From positions 20,374,190 to 20,438,189 of the forward strand of contig NC_059297.1 of NCBI RefSeq assembly GCF_017591435.1: a stretch of 64,000 nucleotides of DNA, read 5' to 3'. Below the pieces are notes generated by a model. That model was not told the DNA's origin. It worked only from the letters and a program-made list of their open reading frames with translations, and searched no databases. The translations under genes were made by a program, and so were the position numbers. Shown here in pieces: positions 1 to 11,235 of this stretch (the first letter of the stretch is position 1; each line of letters opens with the position of its first letter). Source of the DNA: Portunus trituberculatus. Taxonomy: Eukaryota; Arthropoda; Malacostraca; Decapoda; Portunidae.

Positions 1-171
1 ACAAGAATAAAACAAAAACTAGGGAGATAATGAGACGAAAATTCATAAATTCTCGCAGTGGTGGACAGGAGGAGAGGAGGAGTAGGAGGACGGGACGCAA
101 GTTTATTATATTAACATTTTCATGAAACCTTCTTTCAGTAACAAACAAAGGCTGAGTGATACAGACAGATG

Positions 172-174
<3 letters not shown>

Positions 175-248
<74 letters not shown>

Positions 249-470
249 AGGGATGGAAACGAAAATTCGCAAATATAATAATATAATAGACAGACAGACA
301 GACAGAGATGAAGTTCCTTACAGCGTTACATTCCAAATTTCCTTTATTGAAAATTGTCGATTATTTAACTGCTTATCGCGACACGCAATAGTGTTCCCAA
401 TCATACATGTATATTTACTTCGCTTTTAGCATTGAACGTTCCCTTCATATATATCTACAGTTCATAGTCA

Positions 471-510
<40 letters not shown>
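175..510. repeat. (AG)35 at 175-245 and (TC)18 at 475-510
   Basis: Two pure dinucleotide tracts. The sequence between and up to 1016 is unique and AT-rich with no gene signal, apart from a cluster of CACGTCA motifs at 789-820. Confidence 0.9.
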
Positions 511-512
<2 letters not shown>

Positions 513-1016
513 ATATCAATGCCACGATGAGGTAAACTTTTAGTTTAATTAAAAGTTGTTGATTTTTCTTTATTCCAGATCTATTCACATACGAATGTTG
601 ATAACTTAATTGATGGTCCATAGCCCTTTTCTCTGCAAAGCATTTTAGATACCATAATAAAACATACATCTTCTGAATGTTATCTTATAATTCATGTTAC
701 ATTTCTTTAAATTTCCTCATTATCATTTCTCCTTTTCTTATGTTTACTCATACTTCTAGCGAGTGATATGAAAAAAGGCGGTGCAGCTTCACGTCACGTA
801 GTCACGTCACCTCACGTCATATCTGGGTACACTAAGTAACAGGCATGCTAAAGAGGCTTTCCTCTGACCCCCTGCAACTGCCAAGACCGCGCAGACCTCA
901 AGGGTAGGGCTGACCGAATAGAAGGGCGGGAGGCGAAGGAAAAGAAGGTAGGAATGAGATAGAGAGGGAGAGAAGAAGAGGGGTTGAGATGAGATGGATA
1001 ATGATAGGTTTAGGAA

Positions 1017-1099
1017 TCTCTCTCTCTCTCTCTCTCTCTAAATACCAATAAACTTTGACGCATACAAAAACAGTACAGGTGAGAGGAACACTTGCGTGA

Positions 1100-1153
<54 letters not shown>

Positions 1154-1426
1154 TCCTCCGCTTACAAAAAATCACTTTACTCACCTTTCCTTCACTCTCA
1201 CACTCAACTCACTCCTTGTACCTCATTCCTTCACTCAGCTCACTCATATCCCTCCCTCACTCACTGACTCTTCAATCACCAAATTCCCTGTACTTCATTC
1301 ACACCTTCAAACACTTAATATTAACAATTCACTCACTCAGTCACCAGTTCCTTCAATCACCACTTACGTACAATTATACAGTATGTAACACACACACACT
1401 CTCTCTCTCTCTCTCTCTCTCTCTCT
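1017..1426. repeat. (TC)11, (CA)26 and (AC)6(CT)14
   Basis: Tracts at 1017-1038, 1101-1152 and 1388-1426. The stretch 1160-1380 is rich in CACTCA/TCACT-like words and is probably a decayed simple repeat. 1427-1700 shows no gene. Confidence 0.85.
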
Positions 1427-1708
1427 TAGAACTGCCGATGATTTATATTTTAATCTGCAATATGTATAACCATCCTATATTTTTCAATGTATCGGATTAA
1501 CTTTGTTCAATTATACGTACAGTAGTGTAATATAAGTTCATTTCTTATCTCATTTAGATACTACTGTTTTTACGACAGTTTAGATTTCAACGGATTTCTA
1601 TTAGTTTTATCATGAGTTCTAAACTTGTTGAGCTTATATAATTATTTACATGGTGAATGTAGGGAATAAACACAGTGCAAAGGAAATAAAGAATCTATCT
1701 ATCTACAC

Positions 1709-1982
1709 CAGAGATCTCAACCTTTATTTTTCCCGTTTAGAACCCCTTGAGTCATAAAAATGTCAATTTAGTGAATGCCACTAACTCAATATGCAATAGT
1801 ACAGCAAAGGATATTATTAGATGAGCCATCTAAGTATCCCTGAAATGTTAATTTAGTGACTGACACTAACTCAGTTTATGCAATGGCACGGCAAAGCATA
1901 TTTTAGAATAGCATTCTAATTACCCCTGGAAATCTTCTTGTGAACCCCTAGGGGTTCGCGAACCCCAGGTTGAAAACCCCTG
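1709..1982. mobile_element. hAT-type MITE with 8-bp target duplication
   Basis: Imperfect terminal inverted repeats start CAGAGATCTCAACCT and CAGGGGTTTTCAACCT. The flanking octamers ATCTACAC (1701-1708) and AGCTACAC (1983-1990) differ at one base, as expected of a hAT 8-bp target duplication. The interior contains two diverged tandem copies of a roughly 110-bp unit (about 1740-1960). Confidence 0.75.
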
Positions 1983-1984
1983 AG

Positions 1985-2128
<144 letters not shown>

Positions 2129-2157
2129 CACAAACACTTCTTCCAACTTCGCTTTAC

Positions 2158-2260
2158 CTGTTGTTCTGTAGCTTGGACTTGGAGCGGGACCGTTTTGACA
2201 CTTTGTTTAACCTGAAGTGGTCTGGCATGGGCAGCGTGGAGGCGTACCCGTGTTCCATTT
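2158..2260 (-). CDS. MXD: MXD-like exon 2
   Basis: The acceptor is a pyrimidine tract (about 2285-2263) ending in cag. The donor gtaaag starts at 2157. The 103 bases encode [11 protein letters not shown] and then a basic region containing [11 protein letters not shown]. The exon ends in phase 2 (AG). The exon sits between an (AT)n tract at 2126 and a (GTA)n tract at 2338. The second codon is ATG, so a transcript from an internal promoter could start here and lack the Sin3 domain; that is speculation. Confidence 0.85.
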
Positions 2261-2337
2261 CTGCCGGGAAGAAACAAAGAGAAAATAAAATGTGGACGGA
2301 GTGTTTGACTACGGCAGTGAGTAGGAGAGTCAGTATC

Positions 2338-2385
<48 letters not shown>

Positions 2386-2420
2386 TAGTGATGAAGGTGG
2401 TGGGATGTATAACTATAGCC

Positions 2421-2481
<61 letters not shown>

Positions 2482-2515
2482 CACTATTCTTTCATATTTC
2501 TTCGTATGACTGAGG

Positions 2516-2614
<99 letters not shown>

Positions 2615-2774
2615 TTTTTCTGGTACAGGTGTTTGGGGAGGATTTAAGACTTGATATGGTAATGGAGGAAGGGAGGAGAAAAGAGGAAGAGGAAGGATAA
2701 GTACTAGGGTGGAGGTGACAGGTACCTTATCCTAATGACCTGACACCCACACGATTACCTGTGTGTACTCCTCC

Positions 2775-2815
<41 letters not shown>

Positions 2816-3327
2816 CACTGTTTGATCTGGTGCAGTCTCTGACGAGACAGCCAGACGTTACCCTACGGAACGAGCTCAGAGTTCATTATTTCCGATCTTC
2901 GGATAGGCCTGAGACCAGGCACACACCACACACCGGGACAACAAGGTCACAACTCCTCGATTTACATCCCGTACCTACTCACTGCTAGGTGAACAGGGGC
3001 TACACGTGAAAGGAGACACACCCAAATATCTCCACCCGGCCGGGGAATCGAACCCCGGTCCTCTGGCTTGTGAAGCCAGCTCTCTAACCACTGAGCTACC
3101 GGGCCATGTGTGTGTGTGTGTGTGTGTGTGTGTTTTATCCCTCTCGTCCCTACCCCATCCTGTTTCCGATACCTTCTTTCCTCTCCTTTTTCCCTCCTCC
3201 CACACACAGGTACTACGAGTATAATACATGGCTACCAGTAGGCCTACACCTAAGTCGCCGTGCCCCTAACAATTAGGCCTATAATTACTGTAGTACCATT
3301 TTTTTTTTATTTACGGATTCACTTACT

Positions 3328-3408
<81 letters not shown>

Positions 3409-3549
3409 TCTAGACTGGTCTACGATCTGTTTGCTTGATCATTACAGGATCATCACACAATTCAAACAATTATCAACAAATCATGTTTACTAATATTTTC
3501 GAAAGTTAGTGTAAAAAAAAGTAATTTTGAAAGTAGAAAAATATATCTG

Positions 3550-3646
<97 letters not shown>

Positions 3647-5673
3647 GTAGGTAGTAATAAGATGTGAAGGAGGAGGAGGAGGAGGAGGAGGAGGAGGAGG
3701 AATAGTAGTACTATTTACCTTCCCCATCCCAACCTGTAGAGTTCCTCCTTTTGGCCTTATCTTTCCATGGCCTGGGGCAGCTGTGTTCCTTGGAGACACG
3801 CCCGACATCCCTCGCCTTTTCATAACACCAAGGCCTCTCTCTCCCCCAACTTATTCTATTAAACTTTTCACTGCGTTCATAATCCTATTAGTGTATTCCA
3901 TCCTGTCGCTCCTCCGGCCAGACTTAGCGGCTAGGAGCTGGCTGTGGAGAAGACTGCTGTTTGTAAGGTAAGGCTGAACTAGATTGACTGTCTAGCCTCA
4001 ACTGAAGTGGTCTAGCCAAATATGAACATCGCTAGTGGGAGGAAGAATGAGTGAAGTAACGTGGAAAAACTACTGTAGGAGGAGAAATGTGAGGCTACAC
4101 TATAGATGACTGTCTAGCCTCCCCTAAGTAGTCTTGCCAAATATTAACATTGCTAATAGGAGGAAGACTGAGTGAAATGATGTGGAGAAACTACTGTAGG
4201 AGGTGAGGAGTGCTAAGGGCGTGACTGCTACTTGGGAGGAGGTGAGGTTATACTAGATTGACTGTCCAGCCTCCCATAACTGGTCTTGCTAAATATCAAC
4301 ATCGCTGCTGGGAGGAAGACTGAATTAAATAACACAGAGAAACTACTATAGGAGGAGAAATGTGGTGAGGGGATGACTGCTGCTTGGGAAGTGAGGCTGA
4401 ATGTACTATCTTGATTGCCCAGTCTCCTATGAAAGGTCTGGCCAGATATTAACATCGCTAGTGGGAGAAAGACTCAGTGAAGTAACGTGGAGAAACTACT
4501 GTAGGTGGAGAAATGTGCTAAGGGGGTGAATGCTGTTGGGAGGGGAGGATGTCTGTACTATATTGATTACTCAGCCTCCCATAAATAATCTAGCCCGGTC
4601 TTATGATCGCTAGTGGGAGGTCACGAGGGAGACCGAGTGAAATAACGTGGGGAATCTGGCGGAGGAGGAGAAGGGAATTGGATGTCACCGCAGTTCATTC
4701 AAGTGGCACAGGGCCAATCGCAGAGGACAGGTAAGTGCGTCAACGTTACCCACACGGCACACGATGAAGTTTTACCTTCACTGTCAGTATACTCGAATTT
4801 GTGCGAGGCAGTTGCACATTTCGTTTCTATTTTAAGGTATACGTAGGTACATGCAAACAACTCCAAAAACTATTGCTTTTTCTCATACCAGATATTTCCC
4901 TTGCACTAACTCACTCGTGTATTCCTAACATCATTACTTCTCCCAACATAGCTTATTCTCTTTTGCTTCCTTTCGCATACCGAAAGAAACCGTCACTTCT
5001 CTCCACACACATGTGCACACACTGCTGGTCTTGCTTGTGTTCATTATTACCTCGCCCAGCAGGAAGTGGCGCAGTGCTGTAATCACCCTTGCTGTGCACG
5101 TAAAGAGGATGTGCCAAGTGTCTAACTGTCCATGTCCAACTCCCATCTCTCCAAGAGGATGACAACAATTTCCGTGACTCGTTTAGCTCTTCACGACGCT
5201 TTCCTCGCGTGTCAGAGCCGATGCCATGCTTCTCTATACGTTCTTTCTACCGCTACTTTCACTGTTACTGCTTTTATAAACTTATTAACCGCACTGCATT
5301 TTCTTCACCTCAATCCCTCTCCCTTTCTCTGCCTAACTGCTACCGCCTGTCTACCTGAACCACGATTTTCTACTCACTCTCACCTTTATCCTATCAATTT
5401 CAATGAAGCAAGCAGCGGTCTACTACACCCCCTTCATTGGTAGGCCATGGAGTAATCTGCCAGCCTTCGCCCCGCACCCTCCAGCCACGCCACAACGCGA
5501 ATTAAAATGGTTAATCTTTGTGGAGAAATCTTTCTCCTGTTACTGTTTTTTTTAAAGTGTTGAACTTATTTTACCGGGAATAAATTTGTTGCATTAGTCT
5601 TGTCTTTTCCATAACTGTAAATGGTAAAAGATAAAATAGTATGGTGGTGGCGGTGGTGGTGGTGGTGATAGCC

Positions 5674-5734
<61 letters not shown>

Positions 5735-5885
5735 CAGTAGTAGTAGTAGTAGTATAGTAGTAAAATAGTAATACTACTATTACTATGTATCTAACTATTA
5801 CTAATAAGATAATTTTGACAAGTAAATGCAGCCTTAAATCGAAAAAATCAATACTACTATTACTACTAACTATTACTAAAAAAGA

Positions 5886-5950
<65 letters not shown>

Positions 5951-6411
5951 CAACAACAACTAAACACAGAAACAACACTATCACCACCAGCACCACCACG
6001 ATGACCGCTTATCTTTCCTTTCCTATCTAGTACTCAACTACCTTCCAAGTCCCACCACCACCACCACCACCACCACCACTCCGCCCACCATAACAATTAT
6101 TTACACTCAAGATAACTGTCCAGACTTCCTTGTTTGCCTCCAAGACTTTACTTAACCTACACTACCATCCCTTGTCCCTTTCCCTTCCCCTCCTTCTCCT
6201 CTTCCTTCCATCTTCTCTCGTTCTTCTCTTTCTCTGACCCCTAATCTTCCTTACCTTTATCCCTTTCCTCCCTTCTCCTTCCGCCTCCCTCACCACAAAG
6301 CCGTGCCTCTCCTCCCCCTTCCCTATATAAATATGTTTACAAAGATTTGCATAATTTGAAGATTCCAGTACTTTTTTTGTACGTAATCTTTCTCTACTGC
6401 TTACTTTACCG

Positions 6412-6457
<46 letters not shown>

Positions 6458-6707
6458 AAACAAACATGCTCTGCCCAATCCTGTCAATATCATCCACAGC
6501 CAGAGAGAGAGAGAGAGAGAGCAAGCTTAATATATACAACACCCGCGTCTGTCAAGATAATAATAATAGGGGCTGATAGACACGCATGACATACACACAC
6601 TCACACAATAGATCAATGGACGGCAGATAGACGGACTCGACAAACAGACAGGCAGACAGATAGTACAGCCACTGGTCACTTAATTAAAGCCAAGGAACCC
6701 AGTCAGT

Positions 6708-6746
<39 letters not shown>

Positions 6747-6858
6747 GGACGGGCAGTAGGAAGACTCCGTGTATGTAGAATCATGAAGTGAGTGTATTAT
6801 GTAAAAAAATACTAATGAATACCAACTATTATGCAGTATTTAGAAGGGATATATGTAT

Positions 6859-6924
<66 letters not shown>

Positions 6925-7042
6925 TCTCTCTACCGCGATATAATCCAGTTAACTCCAGGCATTGTAATTGGACAGAAATGTAATTTTTTAATGCCAATGA
7001 AATTAGCGCAGTGACTCGGTTTGTGTTGTGTACCTACTAGTT

Positions 7043-7118
<76 letters not shown>

Positions 7119-7180
7119 ACGGATTAATTACCAGTTCTCTTCATCACAATCATCAGTGACCCACTTGAGTATCCAAGCTA

Positions 7181-7215
<35 letters not shown>

Positions 7216-8207
7216 TGCAACGATGCAACAATATCAACAAGAAACAAATCACACAAGGAGACGTGGCAACAACCACTTCACACCTTAGGCAGTCTACCCA
7301 CTCACTCATTCTCACACACACACACTCACACAGCATCGGTCTTCCACAGCAGCAGTTGATTCATTAACAAAATGTACACAAAGGGCTGGGCTTTGGCCAG
7401 GGAGCGACGTAGCACCAGCATACAGGACAGGACTCAACTTGAACCTGAATGATTGAATCACGCGCTCCAATGCTCCTCCCTCTCTTTTCTCTCTCTCTCT
7501 CTCTCTGTACGGCTCACACATAAACACAACACTAAACCTCATTCTTCGTCCCCTAACTTCCATCCACACAAGGCACGTACGTGTTATTTTCTTTTCTTTA
7601 CCCACGTACACCAGCTATACTTGGAATGCACGTAGGTCTTTTGCTCTTCTCTGTCACGGTTATAGTTATCAATGCAGCATATACGCACACCTTCCTTGCA
7701 TCACTAGCCTACACACAAATGGTTTAACATATCTCACTATACAAGCCTCACACCTCTGTAATTAAAGCATGGAATGCAGCAGTATGTATGCACCTCTTTT
7801 CTTACTTACCTAATCTCTCCCCCAATCCCATAACACCCACCAGCACACTAAAAATGGTTGTTTGTTTCATCTCAATTACTCCTAAATATAAGGTGGTTCC
7901 CTCTTTTTCTCGGACGCCCGGCTATTATTACGTTATGGTTTTCTCCTTAGCAATACACCGTCCCTGGGCACAACACTAGTCGGTAGCCGCACCTGTATTT
8001 TCGTCTCCCCATATCTCAACTCACTTGAGTCTCACTTAAGACGGATGTGAATATGCATGAGCGTGCGTGAACGTATGTTTGTTTATACATGGGGTCCCTG
8101 AGTCAACTGGCTCCTGGCGCTCTCTCACTCTCGCTCTAGACCTAGAGGTTCTGGTAGGGGGAATAAACTGGTATATATTTTGGTCAGTGCTGAGTATATA
8201 ATATACC

Positions 8208-8247
<40 letters not shown>

Positions 8248-9372
8248 TAGTTGTATTGCATAGAGGGTTCGAGTGGGACTCATAGTGTCCTGTCTCCATA
8301 TCTCCACTTGAGTGTTTGGGTGCGAGCTAGTCGGCTGACACTTTCCCAGGTTTGACAAAAGAGGGACATGTTTACGGGCAGACAGGGCAGGGCAGGGCAG
8401 GCAGGCAGGCATTCCTCTCTGGGGCTGCGCACGGCACATGCTAGACTCATCACAAGCCTCTCGCTGCCGTTGCAACGTGTCAGCCGCATGCTTCAAAGAG
8501 ACACCGCCCTGACCTTCCCCACACCCTCCCAATGACCCGAGCCAACCACGAGGTCATGAGGACTGTCTGACGCGGACCCTCGCGCCTGCTAGCCGTGCGG
8601 TGCCTCCTCCGCCGCCTCACCTTCCCAACAGGTGTGGTGGCGATGGTGGTGGCCGAGCGGGGGCGCGAGTTATGATCGATCACGTTATGGCGGCGCTGTG
8701 ATCACCGTCACGTCTGTCATGCATCCTTCTCTTCCTCCTTCCCTTACCCTTACCAATGACACTAAGGTTCATAACACTAGTGGTACTCCACGTCATTAGT
8801 AACTCTTAACACTTACAATCTGCATAATATTCACTCAAAGATGGTAGCTATATACCTCATTCTCTTATAACACAGGTGGCTCCCTCACTCATAAAATAGA
8901 TGACTCTCTCATAAAACATGTGGTTATCTCACTCATAACACAGGTGGCTCCCTCATTCATAACACAGATGGTTCCCTCACTCATAATACAGGTGATCATA
9001 TCACTCATAACACAGGTGGCTCCATCCCTCTTAAAACAGGTGGCTCTCTCACTCTTAACACTGGTGGTTCCCGCACTCTTAACACAGACGGCTCCCTCAC
9101 TCATAACACAGATGGCTTCCATCACCCTCATAATACAGGTGTCTTAACACTAGCGCTTCCTGTAAACAGATGGGCCACCCTCATACTTTCTCGTCACATG
9201 GTTGGCTACCTCACACTCTTCTCATTGGACACCAGTGGCTGTATAGCGTAAGTGTTTTCCCCAACAGATGGCTAAGTAAAGCCATGGGTTTGCTTTGATG
9301 TGGCGTATACAATCCTTTACTGTATTATACATACACAATAAGCTCACATTTTGTTCAAGAGTTGAGTGTTTA

Positions 9373-9456
<84 letters not shown>

Positions 9457-9954
9457 AACACTCAATATTCATGAGTGGGTGATCACGGCACATGGTTGTA
9501 CACTTAATTTCCCGCAACAGCAGTAGCTCAGCACACCGCTGGTAGCTTTCTTGGCCCATCATAATATCGCAGGTGCCTCGTCACGGCCCTGCTGGCTCAT
9601 CATAACAAAAGTGGCTACTTAACTGAGGTGGCTCTCCCTCTCCCTGGCCACAGCGGATGCTCGCCAACCTACCTCTCATTACTCTCGCTACGGACGCGTC
9701 CTGTTGGCCCTGTCTTCCCCCACACCGGGCGCCTCAGAGGCCTCACACAGGCCAGGCAGCTGCACACCACCAGTCACAGGGCACTGCATTACTCACCCCT
9801 GAATACATCGTGTCTGCCTCCCTAAAATCGATGTAGTCTTTTCCTCTCCCTACATTGTTAATCACTAAGAGGGTAAAATAACCTGTCCCTGTAGCTTACC
9901 TCTCTCCCGCCGCTCTATGTACTCCGCGGCCTGGAGAAGCACTGCCAAGCTCAT
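2158..9954 (-). CDS. MXD: MXD/MAD-family transcriptional repressor, 5' part (exons 1 and 2 of a longer gene)
   Basis: MXD proteins pair with MAX, bind CACGTG E-boxes and recruit SIN3/HDAC to oppose MYC. Two exons are visible. Exon 1 (9954-9900) ends after one base of a codon (G), donor gtaagc. Exon 2 (2260-2158) starts with AA after a pyrimidine-rich tract and CAG, so the join makes GAA and keeps the frame. The junction reads [18 protein letters not shown], against AADYLERREREAEHGYAS in vertebrate MXD1. This is the Sin3-interaction domain followed by the HGYAS signature. A basic Arg/Lys/Ser stretch follows, as in the family just before the bHLH. The 52 codons present lack the bHLH-leucine zipper, which I could not find at 1-2157, so it should lie left of the window. 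Intron 1 is 7.6 kb. Which paralogue (MXD1-4, MXI1) is undecided. Confidence 0.85.
2338..2610. repeat. (GTA)15, (TG)29 and (GA)46 cluster in MXD intron 1
   Basis: Pure tracts at 2338-2384, 2422-2480 and 2519-2610. Confidence 0.9.
2815..3106 (-). mobile_element. tRNA-derived SINE, full length, between (GT)n tracts
   Basis: Read on the minus strand it begins with a tRNA-like head (3106-3035): GCCCGGTAGCTCAGTGGTTA, an anticodon-arm CTGGCTTCACAAGCCAG (anticodon CAC, Val-like) and GGTTCGATTCCC as B box. A roughly 220-bp body follows, ending CAGTGAAC. (GT)n lies at both ends: 2777-2814 and 3107-3132. The head is too embedded in the repeat to be an independent tRNA gene. Confidence 0.85.
3332..3700. 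repeat. (TA)38, (TAG)32 and (AGG)11
   Basis: Tracts at 3332-3407, 3550-3646 and 3668-3700. Confidence 0.9.
3971..4655. repeat. Five tandem copies of a roughly 150-bp unit
   Basis: The landmark GACTGTCTAGCCTCC-like core begins at 3983, 4105, 4256, 4413 and 4564, giving spacings of 122, 151, 157 and 151. Each unit continues with AACATCGCTAGTGGGAGGAA and AGAAACTACTGTAGGAGGAG. The first unit lacks about 30 bp (the GTGACTGCTGCTTGGGA part). Copies are 75-90% alike by eye. Confidence 0.8.
4732..5640. other. MXD intron 1, no feature
   Basis: Unique sequence without a recognised gene or repeat. A consensus-like plus-strand donor (CAG|gtaagt at 4730/4731) has no convincing exon before it. Confidence 0.5.
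5641..6079. repeat. Trinucleotide cluster (GGT)n(GTA)27, (AAT)20(CAA)5, (CCA)9
   Basis: Tracts at 5641-5667, 5675-5755, 5886-5960 and 6052-6079. Confidence 0.9.
6414..7211. repeat. Five (CT)/(GA) tracts and (AAT)10
   Basis: Tracts at 6414-6456, 6502-6521, 6711-6743, 6862-6931, 7046-7115 and 7181-7211, spaced irregularly in unique sequence. Confidence 0.9.
7212..8210. other. MXD intron 1, no feature
   Basis: Unique sequence with short CT/CA runs only; no coding signal. Confidence 0.5.
8243..8320 (-). mobile_element. LINE-A 3'-end fragment
   Basis: The plus strand reads TACTTAGTTGTATTGCATAG then GGACTCATAGTGTCCTGTCTCC, a decayed form of the LINE-A 3' end seen at 43.99 and 59.5 kb. It abuts (TG)n at 8211-8242. 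Confidence 0.55.
8875..9145. repeat. Minisatellite, about 24-bp unit, 11 copies
   Basis: Units of the form ACAGGTGGCTCCCTCACTCA plus TAAC repeat with substitutions and small indels. Isolated relics (CACATGGTTGGCTACCTCAC) continue to about 9215. Confidence 0.8.
9373..9454. repeat. (TG)5(TA)36
   Basis: Pure compound tract in MXD intron 1. Confidence 0.9.
9900..9954 (-). CDS. MXD: MXD-like exon 1 (coding part)
   Basis: The ATG is at 9954-9952 with A at -3. Eighteen codons plus one base encode [18 protein letters not shown], an amphipathic helix of the mSin3A-interaction type (hydrophobic L/V/L/L positions followed by the AA pair). The splice donor gtaagc starts at 9899. The exon lies next to a GC-rich upstream block with E-boxes and CCAAT boxes. 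Confidence 0.85.
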
Positions 9955-10260
9955 ATTTGTGATATCAATAAATAAATCCACGTGAAAGGCGCGGACGATA
10001 CGCCGGAGCGTTAGCACCCTCACTCCACAGTGTCTGTAAGCCAACTACTGTCAAAATTTCGTAGCCACCTTGCTTCAAGCGGCGGCGGGTGTTAAGCGCG
10101 TTGCCATTGGCCGAGGCAGTTTCTATGTGGGACGCACAGCCAATGGCGCGCCAGCTGAGAAGGGAGCTGGGTGCAGGCATCACGTGCGTCTCATGCCTGG
10201 TCCGCGCAAGGGTTGATGAGGACACAACGCGACAAAGACATTGCTTTTCTTCCATTTTCT
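9955..10260 (-). promoter_or_regulatory. Probable MXD promoter, possibly bidirectional
   Basis: This GC- and CpG-rich block lies directly upstream of MXD exon 1. It contains CACGTG at 9979-9984 and 10181-10186 and two CCAAT boxes in opposite orientations (ATTGG near 10106, CCAAT near 10140) about 35 bp apart. No TATA box was found at a sensible distance. Its composition differs sharply from the AT-rich and microsatellite surroundings. The E-boxes are what MXD, MYC and MAX dimers bind, so self- or cross-regulation is possible. A plus-strand candidate exon at 10.7-10.8 kb would make it divergent. Confidence 0.5.
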
Positions 10261-10714
10261 CGTTGATTTGTGCCCCTTGAGTTATTATGATACTCCATAT
10301 ACGAAACCCAACTGCTTTGCTTACATATACAGCTGTAAAAGCAGCCCTTACACCACCAGAAACCCTGATATAGAGGAATTATTGACCGGGAACGGCACAA
10401 TGGTTCAAAATCCAGGAGATGCCAATGTCTGGTCGCCCTTATGGCACTCCAGCTCGGCGGCCGGTCTCCTCCCCCAATCCAGAGTTCCTCCCTTGTTCTC
10501 CGCTATTTCTGTTCTTTCAGTGTTTACATTGATTTTACGGGGATACCAGACGATAATCTACAGCCAACTTTTTAGTTTTACGTGTTTCGTAGACCTAGTG
10601 CCCCACGACGAACACCCAGATTTATGTGCTCTCCACCTTAGGCCTACCGACCGCCCAAGGCTAGTGAATACTTCAGGCGTAACAACTACATGATATTGTG
10701 AATAAGCCACCTAC

Positions 10715-10831
10715 ATGAACTGCACTCAGTCACCATCGACACAGGGGTACAGGGGTGGAGGCAGCAGCAGCATCTGTTGGGTCACCGAGAGGAGACTGCT
10801 GGGTTCCTCGAGTCCTGCACGCTGCATTAAG
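10715..10831 (+). other. Candidate plus-strand 5' exon ending at a consensus donor
   Basis: The segment ends at AAG|gtaagt (donor GT at 10832), an ideal animal 5' splice site. An ATG at 10715 opens a frame through to the donor, encoding a Gly/Ser-rich stretch of 39 residues that matches no family I know. It lies about 450 bp from the GC-rich MXD promoter on the opposite strand. It could be a 5' UTR exon of a divergent transcript. No downstream partner exon was identified. Confidence 0.3.
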
Positions 10832-10990
10832 GTAAGTATGTCGCTGTTTGTGAACTGTTGGAATTTTCCGTCTTTTTTCCACCCTGCAATCTTTCGTTTT
10901 CTTTTGCCTAACTGACAATGAGGGCTGCCTTACGTGTACCACTAGAGAGTAAAAAATCATTGTTAGGCCAAGAAATATTCCTTCCGATAC

Positions 10991-11235
<245 letters not shown>

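Noticed and set aside
3035..3106. tRNA-Val(CAC)-like sequence (also at about 32205-32276 and 23345-23415)
   Set aside because: Each is fused to the same roughly 220-bp body and lies at the end of a SINE, so it is a SINE head and not a tRNA gene.
3730..3810. Possible minus-strand exon ending GGGAAG|gtaaat
   Set aside because: Only the donor is reasonable; the coding frame has no family resemblance and no matching acceptor was found.
8621..8695. Possible minus-strand exon ending AAG|gtgagg in a GC-rich block of MXD intron 1
   Set aside because: The upstream acceptor has no pyrimidine tract, and the phase does not fit MXD exon 2. An alternative non-coding first exon remains possible.
8875..9145. 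Regularly spaced repeats resembling a CRISPR array
   Set aside because: Contiguous 24-bp minisatellite without spacers, in a eukaryotic intron.
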